A DNA stretch of 64,000 bases from Motacilla alba alba (taxonomy: Eukaryota; Chordata; Aves; Passeriformes; Motacillidae): positions 2,542,001 to 2,606,000 of the forward strand of contig NC_052027.1 of NCBI RefSeq assembly GCF_015832195.1, given 5' to 3'. Numbering within the stretch: position 1 is the first letter of the stretch; each line of letters starts with the position of its first letter. Both the position numbers and the translations under genes were made by a program. Below are positions 23,341 through 34,758 of the stretch, in pieces. The notes below the pieces were generated by a model that was not told the origin of the DNA, did no database searches, and saw only the letters and a program-made list of their open reading frames with translations.

Positions 23341-23976
23341 GCAGGTTATGGGGATTTTTGAAGGAATTTTGAATGAGTCAGAGATGGGACTTCTGAGCTT
23401 TTTAGATGATGCAGTTTATTATTTTCTACATAAGTAAAAGTTCTTATCTTCTTCTTCTTCTTCTTCTTCTTCTTCTTCTTCTTCTTCTTCGTTCTTATCT
23501 TCTACATAGTCAAGATGGGTGAGTTTGGCTCACATCTTCACTGCATGGTTCAGAAGGTCACAAGACCCTTAGTTACATGACCTTTTAAGGATTTATTAAC
23601 TAAAACACTGCCAACAAGGATATTTATGTTTTTGACTCAATCCTTAAATATTTCATCTTATGGACTCATGCTACAGTGTGAGATTTCTTAGCCAATCATG
23701 TTATGACACACAAACCTCCAGTACTGCATTCTAAACTCCTTGTTTACCTTTGTAACTACCTTTATTTTTTCTTTATCTTAGCCTCTAAATTTCTAAACTT
23801 TCCTCCACTTAACGTGTCTCTGCTTCAAACTACATATCCACATTCTCGCTTCTAGCACCTGAGTTTAGAAGCCTTTTCTAAGGTCTCAGATCAAATCTCG
23901 TGTTTAATTCTAAGCTTTGGCTTAGGAGCCCAAAGTTCTGAGAGCTCCCTGCATTTCAGGTTCCAACAGCAGGTTA
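23341..23976 (-). mobile_element. Solo LTR of an endogenous retrovirus with intact target-site duplication
   Basis: The element runs from 23349 (TGGGGATTTTTG) to 23968 (GGTTCCAACA), 620 bp with TG...CA ends. It is flanked by a perfect 8-bp direct repeat GCAGGTTA at 23341-23348 and 23969-23976. On the minus strand it starts TGTTGGAACC and carries AATAAA (complement of 23415-23420) about 70 bp before its 3' end, as expected for R-U5. A (TTC)14 tract at 23449-23490 lies inside it. There is no internal retroviral sequence or second LTR, so it is a solo LTR left by recombination. Family is uncertain; 8 bp exceeds the 4-6 bp usual for retroviruses, so 2 bp may be coincidental. Confidence 0.8.
23449..23490. 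repeat. (TTC)14 microsatellite inside the solo LTR
   Basis: Fourteen uninterrupted TTC copies (GAA on the LTR sense strand). GTTCTTATC precedes the tract at 23440-23448 and recurs directly after it at 23491-23499, which suggests the expansion began as a small tandem duplication. Pure GAA/TTC tracts can form triplex DNA. Confidence 0.95.
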
Positions 23977-24160
23977 ATCCTGTGTGTCATCACTGGTGTT
24001 CTGTGCCCAGTTTTATAGACTTAGGCACAGAATCACTTACGAATTCTCCCTATTATCATTGTCTGAATGCCTGTACAATTCTATTTGTTATTTCTCTGCG
24101 AATTTGTACTTTAAGAGGTTTTCTCGGAATTTTGTCAATCCTTTATGCTATTCATTTTGC

Positions 24161-24276
24161 TGGAAGTGTTCAATCCCAGGCTGGATGGGCTCGGACTGGA
24201 AGGTGTCCCTGACAGGGGGTGGAACTGGATGGGCTTTGAGGTTCCACCCAACCCAAACCATTCTGGGATTCTATGG
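24161..24276 (+). mobile_element. CR1 retroposon, 3' tail fragment
   Basis: TGGAAGTGTTCAATCCCAGG, then GGCTGGATGGGCT, a CCCTGACAGGGGGTGGAACT block, CAACCCAAACCATTCTGGGA and TTCTATGG. It is a typical sense-oriented CR1 terminus about 190 bp downstream of the solo LTR. Confidence 0.9.
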
Positions 24277-25190
24277 AAAACATTGTATAAAACCCTAGAG
24301 CAAAGCAATCCCTATAAAGCATGGGAGAGGAGTGTCCTGATTACAAAGATCATGGAAACAGTCCTCAGGGCAGCTTTGCAGAGGGGTTCGCTGAGTTTTA
24401 AAATTATTTATTGGTATAATTTTTCATCATCCCAGCTATTTCACATTTAGCCAGCCAAACACTGGTATTTTTTAATTAAAACTGTTAATTAAATGCTTAA
24501 TAAAAAATGTGGCATATGTGGAAATATGCTGATGCTTCAGCAGTTTGTACAGGAATGTTAAAAAAAATTAGCATTTCATAATTCCCTTCTGAACGGAAAT
24601 TCTGATTTTCTGCTCTAATCGATACTTGCATGTTTTCAAAATCCTTCTTAAATTTATCTGAGAGAGCTGTGGAGGGATTTCTTTCCCAGGTAAAATGGTT
24701 AAATATTCAAGATATAAAATTTTCAGCTTTCTTGTGTTGGATTTGGTGCCTTTTGAGGTATTTTCCTTTTGGAAAAAAAAAATTCTATTCACTACAAAAA
24801 TGTACTCAATTTTAGAAATTGGTTTTATGTCAAGGATTTAAATGGGTTTAATTGAGATTTATGTCAATGAAGGTGAAAGAAGAACCAGGAGAATCTTTGT
24901 AGAAGGATGTAAAAGGCCGAATTCTCCTGATGGGGAGTTACACTCCAAGCCCTGCCCTGCTCAGCAGAGAGTGAAGCATTGAACAGAACAGATCATCGTA
25001 GGGTGGAACAAATCACTCTGGAGGCTTTACTCATGTCTTCACCCAGAACAAAAGACTTTCACATTGTGAGGAAACATAAGAGGAGTTTAAGCTCCAAACA
25101 TGTAATTGAGTGAAGTCAGGTGAAAGGAATCCAAGTCATCTTTAGCCCAAAATCTGCTACTGTCTTGTTTCAGCAACAGACTCTTGGAAG
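24277..25190. other. AT-rich noncoding DNA, no gene seen
   Basis: AT-rich with TTAATTAAA strings near 24472-24500 and an A-run near 24771. No transposable element or exon is recognised. Confidence 0.5.
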
Positions 25191-25785
25191 TTCAAAGGGT
25201 CACAGGATCACTGAGGCTGGAAAAGAGCTCCAGGATCATTGAAGCCAAGCTGTGACCATCCCTTTTGGAATTTCAAAGGATCACAGGATCACTGAGGCTG
25301 GAAAAGAGCTCCAGGATCATTGAAGCCAAGCTGTGACCATCCCCTCTGGAGTTTCAAAGGATCACAGAATGATTGAGGTTGGAAAAGCCTTCCCAGCCCA
25401 TTGAATCCAAGCTGTGACCATCCCTTTTGGAATTTCAAAGGATTACAGGATCACTGAGGCTGGAAAAGTGCTCCAGGATCATTAAATCCAAGCTGTGACC
25501 ATCCCTTTTGGAATTTCAAAGGATCACAGGATCACTGAGGCTGGAAAAGAGCTCCAGGATCATTGAAGCCAAGCTGTGACCATCCCTTTTGGAGTTTCAA
25601 AGGATCACAGGGTCAGTGAGGCTGGAAAAGTGCTCCCAGCCCATTGAATCCAAGCTGTGACCATCCCCTCTGGAATTTCAAAGGGTCAAGAATGAGGTTG
25701 GAAAAGCCTCCCAGCCCATCAAGTCCAAGCTGTGCCCCATCCAAGCCCTCCCAGCCCATCCCAGTCCAAGCTGTGCCTCATCCCC
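25191..25785 (-). repeat. 81-bp tandem array grown from a CR1 3' tail (6 full units plus decayed ends)
   Basis: Units start with TTCAAAGG at 25191, 25272, 25353, 25434, 25515 and 25596. Six consecutive copies are each exactly 81 bp. A shortened seventh starts at 25677 and a partial eighth at about 25741. Each unit holds TCACAGGATCACTGAGGCTG, GGAAAAG, a variable middle and CCAAGCTGTGACCATCCC. This is the inverted 3' end of a CR1 copy. The array runs directly into the rest of that copy's antisense body at 25786-25860. Units 1, 2 and 5 share one middle (CTCCAGGATCATTGAAGCC); units 3 and 6 share another (CCCAGCCCATTGAATCC). Confidence 0.92.
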
Positions 25786-25860
25786 ACCTCGTCCCCAGCC
25801 CAGAGCACTGAGTGCCACATCCAGGAATTCTCTGGACACCTCCAGGGCTGGAGACTCCCA
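25786..25860 (-). mobile_element. CR1 body adjoining the 81-bp array
   Basis: CCCAGAGCACTGAGTGCCAC and GGACACCTCCAGGGCTGGAG followed by ACTCCCA is the usual antisense CR1 order just inside the terminal block. This identifies the source of the tandem array to its left. The copy stops abruptly at about 25860. Confidence 0.85.
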
Positions 25861-27689
25861 GTAGGACGCTGCTGTTACTCCTTTCATTTCAGGGGTTTAC
25901 TCCTTGCCTACATCCAGAGCCACCAGGAATCCAATTCCACCTTTCTAGCAGACCTTTCATCTGCTCAATCTGACCTTTAGCTTCAGTTTTTCCAGCTCTC
26001 TGATCTCTGTGTTGAATTACAGGTTTGGTTTATGATTAGAGGACAACAGAAACGTTCAGGGAAATAGAAGTGCTGGCTCTAACATTTGATGCTCTGGTGC
26101 CACGAGGTTTTTAGACCTCCAGATGTTCTGCGACCTGTTTTAGAGGCAAAGTCCTACCTAAAATTCTTAATAAAGTTTGAATAAGCAGCGAGTTTGCAAA
26201 AAATCTTCAAAAAGCCTGGACCCTGGGAAATCTTCCCATCCCTAATTGGGATTCAGCAGTTCCTTCACTGTCAAACGTGTGATAAATGCCAAAGCAGCAA
26301 GAGCACGTTCTGCTCAGTGTGAAGTTAAAGGCATGTTTGCCTTTAGACCTCGGAATTTAATATACAAGTTTCTAAGCCAGCCCTATTCTTTCTGCCTTGG
26401 TCTGAGAGAAAAATCTCAAGATTTTATTTTTTCCCTTTTTTCTCCCGCACACACTATTAGCTTGTCTGCTGGGAACAAAAGCACAGCTTGTACATGAAGT
26501 GAAAAAAAAAATATCTTTTTTTGCTACCCTAAAGTGTGGGTTTTTAATAACACAGTATTGAAAGTTCAATGTCAGCAGCATTTCCTCTCCAGATGATCGA
26601 GAATTCAAACAATACACTGCACCTATTTGCGTAAGTAACTGACAAAATGTCATATCATCTGTCCCAACAAAGGAAATGAAAGATTTGAACATTAATTTGT
26701 ATTTTTTGAAAGTGAAAAATCTTCTGTGCTGCTCCCGTTAATACACGGAAAATGAAGAACTGAAGTTTTCCAGCGCTTTATTCAGCTTTTAGCTTCTTTT
26801 TTTTTAAGTCAAGGAATATTGTGAAAATAAAATGAGAACATCAGAGGCTGATCTCCAGGTACTTAAACTTTTGTTATCCCTTATTCACCTTGTTAGAGGC
26901 AGCAAGAAGAAAAAAGAAAGACAAAAACGCCGATTCTCTTGTGTGAACGCCCTTCCTGAAGGCACAGAATCCTCCTACATCTATTTTTTCTGGGCATTTC
27001 TCCTCCTGTAGGAGAACCTCTGGTCAAAGAGAGAGAGTCCTCCCCAAATCCTCAGGAACAAAAGGTTACAGGGGAACCAGGTTCAAATCCAGGCTTTGTT
27101 AGTGGTGGAAGAGGTTTGACCTTGAAGATTCTCCATCTTGGGCAAGAAAAACATGAGGTTTTCAGAGTCCCCTGGCTATCCAAAGAGAGAGGAAAAAAAA
27201 GCAAACTGAACCACAGGCCTTGCTGGTATAAACCTCCCTCTTCTCCATCTTTGCCCTGTACTTTTAGAACATGTGCAAAAGAACTTCTCATTTTGTTGGA
27301 AAAAGGGGTGCACTTCAAAGCTATCAACACTTTATGACCTCAATCAATAACTCTTGCTTAGCTTGAAACATCTGGTTTGAGAAACTCTGGGAAAATTGCT
27401 ATTTTGAGTCTGAAAAGTCTCACAGGAGCAGCGTCCTTAGGAGGTGTTCTGTGGTTCTTTGGTGTCGATCAGTCACTGTCAGCTCTGCTGAGCAGTTTGG
27501 GCCAGACAGGGCTGAGAAGCCTCAGCCAAGGTGTTCCCTCAGGGCAGTGCACCCAAAACCCCCCATTTTAATGCAAATTAAGAACGAAAACTGATTTCTA
27601 CGGACTTGTAGCAATTAAAAACTTAATTGAGGTCTTGACTGGTCTAAGCCACAGGAGCTGTGAGTTATTAACCCTGGCTATAAATTTAT
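25861..27689. other. Noncoding DNA, no gene seen
   Basis: No repeat family, RNA gene or exon is supported. Short A- or T-runs occur near 26503 and 26798. Open frames up to 106 codons have no domains. Confidence 0.5.
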
Positions 27690-27852
27690 AGAGTTGTTTG
27701 GGTAGAAGATCGTCCCATTCCACCCCTGCCATGGCAGGGACACCTTCCACTGTCCCAGGCTGCTCCAAGCCCCAATGTCCAGCCTGGCCTTGGACACTTC
27801 CAGGGATCCAGGGACAGCCCCAGCTGCCCTGGGCAGCCTCACCACCTCCACA
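27690..27852 (-). mobile_element. CR1 retroposon, 3' fragment, antisense
   Basis: On the plus strand: GAGTTGTTTGGGTAGAAGAT, CCCCTGCCATGGCAGGGACA, GTCCAGCCTGGCCTTGGACA, CCAGGGATCCAGGGACAGCC, ending near CTCACCACCTCCAC. The extreme terminus (ATAGAATCATAGAAT) has decayed to TAAATTTATA. Confidence 0.9.
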
Positions 27853-29100
27853 TCATCCATCCCTTTCCCTTTTCTTGTCCTTGTCCCGCCTCTACTTTGC
27901 CAGAGGAAGCCGTTTTCACCTTGAATTGTGGTGTGATGTGGCAGCTGTTATCTCTGCCTGGATTTCACCCTTAAAACCCTCAGTGATTAGAGAAGTTAAA
28001 CGTTACAGACAGGTTTGGAGAGTGGTTTGGAGATAAGAATGAGATAAGCTGCTAACTACCCAGCAGATTAATAGCCTGAGCTCTTGGAAAAACAGATATT
28101 CTACAAAGTGCCAGCTGATTTGCAGGCAATCTTGGTGCCATTCTCTGTTTTAAGGTATTTAGGAAATTTACTGCTTAAGTGAGATTTAAGCTGCTCTGGA
28201 CTTTCTAGCAGAGAAAGTTCGTAATGTTTCTTGATAAATTTCGTGAAAATCTAGGCGGAAAAGTAGTTTTATGTTTGTTTGGTTGGTTTTTTTTTCTCTC
28301 TTTTTGGGTTGCACTAAACATGTCACTTCCATCCTGACCCGAGGTGATGTGGGGACCGAGGGTGACCACTGGACCTGTCCTTCCCAGGGAGCTCCAGCTG
28401 CAGAGATGAGCCCCAGGGCAACCTGTGAGTCCACCCGAGGCCTCCCTCTGGGAATTCTTTTCTCTTTCCCTTCCAAAGAAGTTTTCTTGCCTGTCTCAGC
28501 TGGCTCCCTGGAAGCTGAACCAGAATCGATTCAGAGATTCAATAACACAACACAGACCACTCAGCAAACAGGCTGACACTCGAACGTGCACTTAGATGAG
28601 CCCCAAACCCCGATTTTCCTGTATTTTTTTCCCCTCTGTCACAACAGTCGGAGTATAAAAGCCCAAGAAGGCAGATATGAAGGAGATAATAATGAAAGTG
28701 AAGAGCTCAACAGGAAAAGAAATGCAAGTTGTTAAAGGAGGGACAGGGCTGGTGCCAGCCTCCCCCAGGGGTGTCACCTCGGCCCTGCGGGCTGTCCATG
28801 GGCTGAGCTGACTGATGAAAGCAGAGACATGCTCTGCTCCTGAAGGAAAAGCAAGGAATGGGAAAAGTTAGTCTCTGATTCCCTGAGAAACTCTACAGAG
28901 CAATGCTCATTTCCAGCACAGACTGCCAGGTTCCAGTTCGGAAATAATCCACAGAGAGGTGACGCATCCTGGCTGTGGCAATGGGCGTTTTCCTCGCCTG
29001 ATCCTCTGACATTTCTGCTCTTTTCCACAAAGCAGTTTCAACAACAGAAGAGTGAAAATACAACTAACAGCTCCTTCATAAACCTGTTAAAATGTTTATT
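27853..29100. other. Noncoding DNA, no gene seen
   Basis: A TATAAAAG string occurs near 28653, but no other promoter feature or CpG-rich sequence surrounds it. No transposable element or exon is recognised. Confidence 0.5.
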
Positions 29101-29275
29101 AGAATCATTGAATCATAGAATTGTTTGGGTTGGAAGGGACTGTAAATCATCCAGGGCCACTCCATACCAAGGGACAGCTTCCACTGTCCCAGGCTGCTCC
29201 AAGCCCTGTCCAACCTGGCCTTGGACACTTCCAGGGATCCAGGGGCAGCCACAGCTTCTCTGGGAAACTTGTGCC
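29101..29275 (-). mobile_element. CR1 retroposon, 3' fragment, antisense
   Basis: It retains the clean inverted octamer-repeat terminus (AGAATCATTGAATCATAGAA), then TTGTTTGGGTTGGAAGGGAC, CTTCCACTGTCCCAGGCTGC and CCAGGGATCCAGGGGCAGCC. The preserved terminus marks the exact 3' end at about 29101. Confidence 0.93.
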
Positions 29276-32164
29276 AACTCCACTATCCCAGCTCAGCCCC
29301 AGGAACCAGTTCTGGGCATTCCTAGCAATTCTCTGCAGCTCAGCCCTTTGTGTTACCACCTCCCTTCCCTGCAGCTCAAGGAATCTGCCTCAGATGGCCC
29401 CAATAAACAAAAACGAGATCTTTTTATTTTAGTTCCAAGCAGGAAAGAAACGTCCAAAACCTTCTCAGCTTGCTGTCTTACAGACAGAACCCGCTCAAGC
29501 AGTGTGGAAAGTGGAGAGAAGAAGGGCTGACCATGTGCTTTGGCTCCAGCAGATAATGACGGTGGTGGGAATCACACCGCTGTGATTGCACCAGGCGGGT
29601 TTGGGACCGTGTGCAGGTCGGGATTTCTGTGGGGAAAACCAGGATTAACCAATTCCCGGGGCAGAGCCCCCTGCTCCACCCCACAGGCTGCTGCGGCTGC
29701 CAGTTGAGGGCAGAGAGGAAGTTCAGCCCCATTGGGGTCAGGCTCCTCTGGGGTCTCACATTTGGGGCTTGAAGTGGCCCAGGATGGGCTCCCCTGCGGG
29801 AACAGCAGTGTAAAGGGTGAGTAACCTCACTGGGGGTTTGGTTGGCTTTTGGGGGCCTGTTGTAAGAATTAAGTTTTAGTGTTGGGGTTTTTTTTTTGGG
29901 TTTTTTTTGTCTTTTTTTTTTTTTAACCTGGGGGCTGTGCGATGCTTTGTATTCCCGTGTGCTTTTCCTCTGCTGCTCTCGAAGCAATTGGGTAGCAATT
30001 CTAATTCCCTGGAGGCTGAAAACTCAGCCAGTTCTGTTTTATAAGGTAATGAGAGAAAATGTAGCCACAGGAAGCAGTATCCTGGTTATTTTCCTTTGGG
30101 ATGAATGACCCCGGTGACAGCAACTGGAAAGGCACGGCACGCAGGAATTAGAATTGTAGCAGCAATGAAGCCTTAGGTTACCTTTACCTCTGAATTCCTG
30201 AACTGCCTCCTTCTATATAATCTCTAAAATTTCCTTTATCTACTCCAAGTTTTGTCAGCAGCGCGTTCACAAACACAAAATGCCACAATTATGCGGATTC
30301 TGCACTGCCTTTACCCTTTGCATGTTTAAGGAGAATGCAGTAAGCTGTTTAAGTAGCCACAGAAATCAGAGATAATATCACTTGACCCAGCAGGCACAGG
30401 CATAAAAGACTATGGGAAGCATCTACTGAAAAAAAAAAAAAAAATGGTGCTTGCTAAAGAGAATTCGCTTTGAATCCCAAAAGCCTGAAAATAATTTTGT
30501 GTGTGTGTGGCTGTCTCAAAGCACTGCAAATCTCGGGATTTGTTTGCCTTCAGCTCAGTGCAGGCAGGGCAGCTGTGGTGCTTCAGGGCTGTTGATTTTG
30601 CCACGAGAACTTGCACTTTTGGCTTTCTGCTGTGGCGTTGTTGCCTTCCCCGTGGTGAAGCAGAAATCAGAAGGGGTTTTGTCTCACCCATCTGTGTAGG
30701 GGAGCTCAGGGGCTCTGTGGTGCTGTGAGGAAATGGTGATGCGGGAGGACAGGTCCCTGGTGCTCTCAAATGGTGGAGCCTCTGCTGGGTGAAAGGGTTG
30801 GCAAAGGAGCTGAGCCTGCAGCAGATCACCCACAGCACTGGGTTAGAGGGTTTCTATCATGATGGGGGGCTGGGATAAATCCTAAATCATCTCTGAGCTC
30901 TCAGGAGCTGCCCCAAGTGCGGGGTTTGCAGGAGGGACTGAGCCCTGCTGCCTCCCACAGTCACCTGCTCTAAACTGGATCCAGATTTCCTCAAAACTCA
31001 GTGAAAAAAAACCCAAAAACTCCGTCCTCTTCCTGCCACTAAATCAAGTTTCAATTTGCAAAGAGGCCTGACAGCGGCTGAATTTTATCTTGTTTTATAT
31101 TTGATTTCATCTTAACTTCAGGATTCTGCTTGCTGCACTATTCAGTTTTGAAAGAACCATCAAACACCTCTTGCAAATAATTCAATAGAGCAGAGCCACA
31201 TGCGAAAAGATATCAGCAGACATATTTAACCTTGTGAATGAGATTCATTTCCTACATGTTTAGTGCTTTATGAAAATTCATGTTTTTATCTGCATCTCGC
31301 AAATTCTTCATTGTATCGAGGCTTTTTCATTGAAAAAAGTTCAAAAAGCTTGACTGATATTTTAATGAGCTCTTCTGCTGAATGCTGATCAGCATTAATG
31401 GGCAGACATTCCTTGTAGCTGCTGTTTGACTTGAATGCTGTCAAAATAATCGAGGTTGTTACTCCTGCACCTCCAATTTACTCTCTAATGGCGTTTTAGT
31501 TGTTTCTGAAGTCATCCTTCAAAGATGATTTTAAGTGACATCTGTGTAGGCCTAAAGACCTGAATTGCCTTCTAAATCATATCCACTTGTGCCCAGGGAT
31601 TTAATTAAAATATTTTGAAATACAGAAAGAGGGAAAAAAGCTTTGGAAGAGCTGGAAATAAGATTTTCCCCTACCCCCAGTCGGCAGCCGTGCTTGGAGA
31701 GACAGGGGACTGCTCATAAATATGCTCTAATTGCCTTAATGAAGTACATAATCACATGATATTGGAAAAATAGGATGGAGGTGATGTGTAATGGGATGAA
31801 AGAGTCTTTGCTCGTTCTAATTACAAGCTACAATTTCTAGGCTCTCTTATCTGTCTTGAAACTTCTGAATTCTGGGTGTGAGACTGACATTTTGTACCTC
31901 TGGGTATTACTATTTAATAAAACACACAAGTGACTCAGCAGGGTTTTACCCCCTTTAAACAAAACTCCATTGGCAAAGCAGATAATTTAGATTTAGGAGA
32001 GAAATAAGGGACAATTAGACAAGTGCTGGCAGTGAGTTAGGGATTTAAAATAGCTCAGAACTTTGCTGTCTTATAAACTCAGGTAAAGCATTGACCAAAA
32101 TGTGGGTTTTGTTACTTAAAGGGTATTTAAAAGCTATTTCAAGGCTATTTAAAAGGAGAACGAT
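29276..32164. other. Noncoding DNA with T-rich tract; includes a regulatory-looking block
   Basis: A T-rich tract lies at 29886-29925 and an A-run at 30428-30443. No exon or transposon is recognised. A 169-codon minus-strand frame (29478-29987) reads through the T-rich tract (poly-Lys in translation) and has no domain. The segment 31060-31870 is described separately. Confidence 0.5.
31060..31870. promoter_or_regulatory. Candidate long conserved noncoding block
   Basis: About 800 bp of AT-rich, repeat-free sequence is dense in TAAT/TTAATTAAA-type strings. It contains a perfect 16-bp palindrome AATGCTGATCAGCATT at 31381-31396. The half-sites TGCTGA and TCAGCA match the MAF recognition half-site, but they abut without the usual 1-2 bp centre. 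Stops in all frames argue against an exon. Enhancer function is inferred. Confidence 0.3.
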
Positions 32165-32247
32165 GCTGTTTAGTGGGAGTGGTGGCATTCACGGAGGGTT
32201 GAACTTGGTGATCTTGGAGCTCTTTTCAAACCTTATGGATGCTGTGA
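32165..32247 (+). mobile_element. CR1 retroposon, 3' tail fragment (decayed)
   Basis: TTTAGTGGGAGTGGTGGCAT, then GGGTTGAACTTGGTGATCTT, GGAGCTCTTTTCAAACCTTA and TGGATGCTGTG. It is the sense 3' end of the second CR1 subtype, more decayed than most. Confidence 0.75.
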
Positions 32248-34285
32248 AAATAAAAGGGAGTCAAGATGCAGGGCTGGGTTCTTAGTTAACCCTTGCTGGG
32301 CTAAGGGCAAAAAATACTGAATTCATGTGGCTGTGGAAGCTCTGTTCTTCAAGTGATCGAGCTCAGAGTGGAACCCTCCTACTGCAGTCGTCCGGAATTA
32401 CCGAGAATTTTCGTGATTAAGGAGGGAAAAGTCCTTTAGCGAATGTTGCCAGGGGAACCGGCACCTTCCCATTCCCCTGGTGAGAACAAACGTGTCCCTT
32501 TTATTCCAAGCAAAGGGGATGTGATGAATCAATCGAGCCCCTGTTCTGCTTGGAATATTACATTTTCCTTGCCGTGCTCCATGGCAGGAAATGATGGGAA
32601 TGGCCTCACTGTGTTTTTAGAAGCACAGAAGATAAATTCGAGGTAAACAACGAAAAAAAAAAATCTTTCTGTATTTACATGACATTCTTGGGAGTTGCTG
32701 TTCATCCTTCATCCCAGGTGAAATATCTTAGACGTTTCCAAGGAAAACATTGATGTTGTGCACTGAGCTGGATCCACTGCAGAGGGTGGATTCTCCTTCT
32801 TCTCTGGGAAGGACCTGTGTGCTCCAGCACCTCATTTCATGTTCTCTCCTTAAAACAGTGAATGGAGAAATTGCAGTGAGGTTCTTAAATTTCTTGTTGT
32901 TCCTTAAAATTCTATATAACCTCAGTTAAGGTTTCTTCTTATTCATTTACTTGGTTTTGCTTTGGTTTTTGGTTTTTGCGGGGTTTTTTTTGACGTTGAA
33001 GAACTTTTCATCAGGTTCTTCCTGGTCACAGTAGATGTAATGGATAGATCACAACCAGGAACAGCAGGACTATGTCTAAGTGAAACTTGTCAGAAAGTGA
33101 CAAAAATCTTCAACTGTATGGAGCAAATAAAAACCAACCAAACAAAAACACAACCAGGAAACCCAAACTAACAACAAGCAAACCCCAGCCAGCTCCTTCC
33201 TAAACATTTCCTTCATCCTTTCCTTAAGGAGACCTCTCATGGGGATCCTTCTCTGTGTCACAGCATCCACTGGTGGTTGTAGCCTGTAAAAGCTCTTTTC
33301 TCCACTATTTGGCAAAGAAATGAGAAGGGAAAACGCAAACCATTTTTCCTTGTACTCTCATCACATTTCCAAGATTGCATCTGCCCCTTTCCTTTTTTCT
33401 TCTCTAATGGTCTTGAGCACTAAAACTTCCATGATTGTGTTTTTCAGGCGCTAGCTATTGGTTTAACAGAAGTCCTCACAAGGTATTGTATTTCTGAAAT
33501 ATATATTTTAACCCATACCCATGTAACAACATTAATTTTTAAAAAGTTTGGATGTTCATCTTATCAGAGAAGTGCTTGAAATAAAATAAAAAAGAATAAA
33601 AGATTCAAGCTTGAGATACAGAACACTTTTTGTAGAATATGGGACAAAGAAGGATATTAATGTTTGAAGTGATTTTAGCTTTCCTGCACTCTTTGTGTGT
33701 CTTTAGCATTCTCTGCTCTCTCTAATCTCCACTGCATCACTCAGTTCTTTTAATCCTTTGTGCTGCACTTTCTGGGTATCGAATGTGCTTTTTGATGCTC
33801 AAAACCCTTCACTCTCAGACATTTGCTCTTCAACAGAACAGTTTTGATACACGGATAGGGAACAAGAATAAAGAAGTGCAAACAGTGTAAGGAAAGTCAG
33901 GAGTGAAGACAGAAGAAAGGAGCTCTAATGAGAAAGACGGTGAAGGTACAGTGCCAGCATTGAGAGAAGATAAAAGTCTCCGTAAAGCTGAAATAACAAA
34001 GTGTTTGTTATTCTAAGGAGCTCAGCATCTAACAGCAAGCAGTGGTCTTGGAGCCCTCCAAGGCCCACCCCCAGGATTTCAATTCCTTCTCATCTCCCTA
34101 AGGAAGGCAATGATTTGCTCAGGCTTTGAGCAAAGCTCTGGAAGTGTAAACGTGTCCCACCATGATCTGAGGGGACCAAGGCAAACGCTGCATTAAACTT
34201 GGCCACAGCTCTGGTCCTCCTCAGGGCTTTGCTCTGGAACGATGGCGCTCACCTCAGCTACCTGGGAGCTCCCTTGGTCTCTTTA
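32248..34285. other. Noncoding DNA, no gene seen
   Basis: A-rich simple sequence with an ACCAACCAAACAAAA pattern lies at about 33125-33185. Otherwise the stretch is unique-looking AT-rich sequence without a recognisable element or exon. Confidence 0.5.
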
Positions 34286-34410
34286 TGGAATCACAGAGTG
34301 GTTTGGATAGAAGGGACCTTCAAAACCATCTCATTCCACCCCTTGCCATTGGTAGGGACATGTTCTACTACCCCAAGGTGTTCAACATCCCAACCAACCT
34401 GGCTTTGCAC
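34286..34410 (-). mobile_element. CR1 retroposon, 3' fragment, antisense
   Basis: TGGAATCACAGAGTGGTTTG, GATAGAAGGGACCTTCAAAA, CCCCTTGCCATTGGTAGGGA and CCAACCAACCTGGCTTTGCA. The CCATGGCAGGG block has mutated to CCATTGGTAGGG. It stops mid-copy at about 34410. Confidence 0.85.
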
Positions 34411-34758
34411 GCTGACCCTCCACTCTCTGGTACTCTCTTAACAAAGCTCAGCAGTTTCATCCCTTGTCTTACATCCCTCCCTTAATAGAGAGAGTCTCAT
34501 TATTAGGGGAGCAGCTGGTTTGACCATGGATTCCTTCCCTTGTAGTTTCTGAGGTGATCTGTGCTGCTCTACTTCAGGAATTCTTCCTCCAAATAATGTC
34601 CTAAAATAGGTTTGTTATCTTTGGAGACTTAACACCTCAATAACTGAATAACTTTTCAATAACTTTTCACTGCACAGTCCAGCAGTGCAGAGCTGTCTGA
34701 CTGCAAGCCCCATGTGAGGTGTGAAACACTTGGAACCTCCAGACAGGGATAAAAGTGT

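Noticed and set aside
28651..28660. TATAAAAG string as a promoter
   Set aside because: An isolated TATA-like string in AT-rich DNA, with no CpG-rich sequence, initiator context or downstream exon.
29478..29987. 169-codon minus-strand open frame
   Set aside because: It crosses a T-rich tract (Lys-rich in translation) and has no domain; no promoter or splice support.
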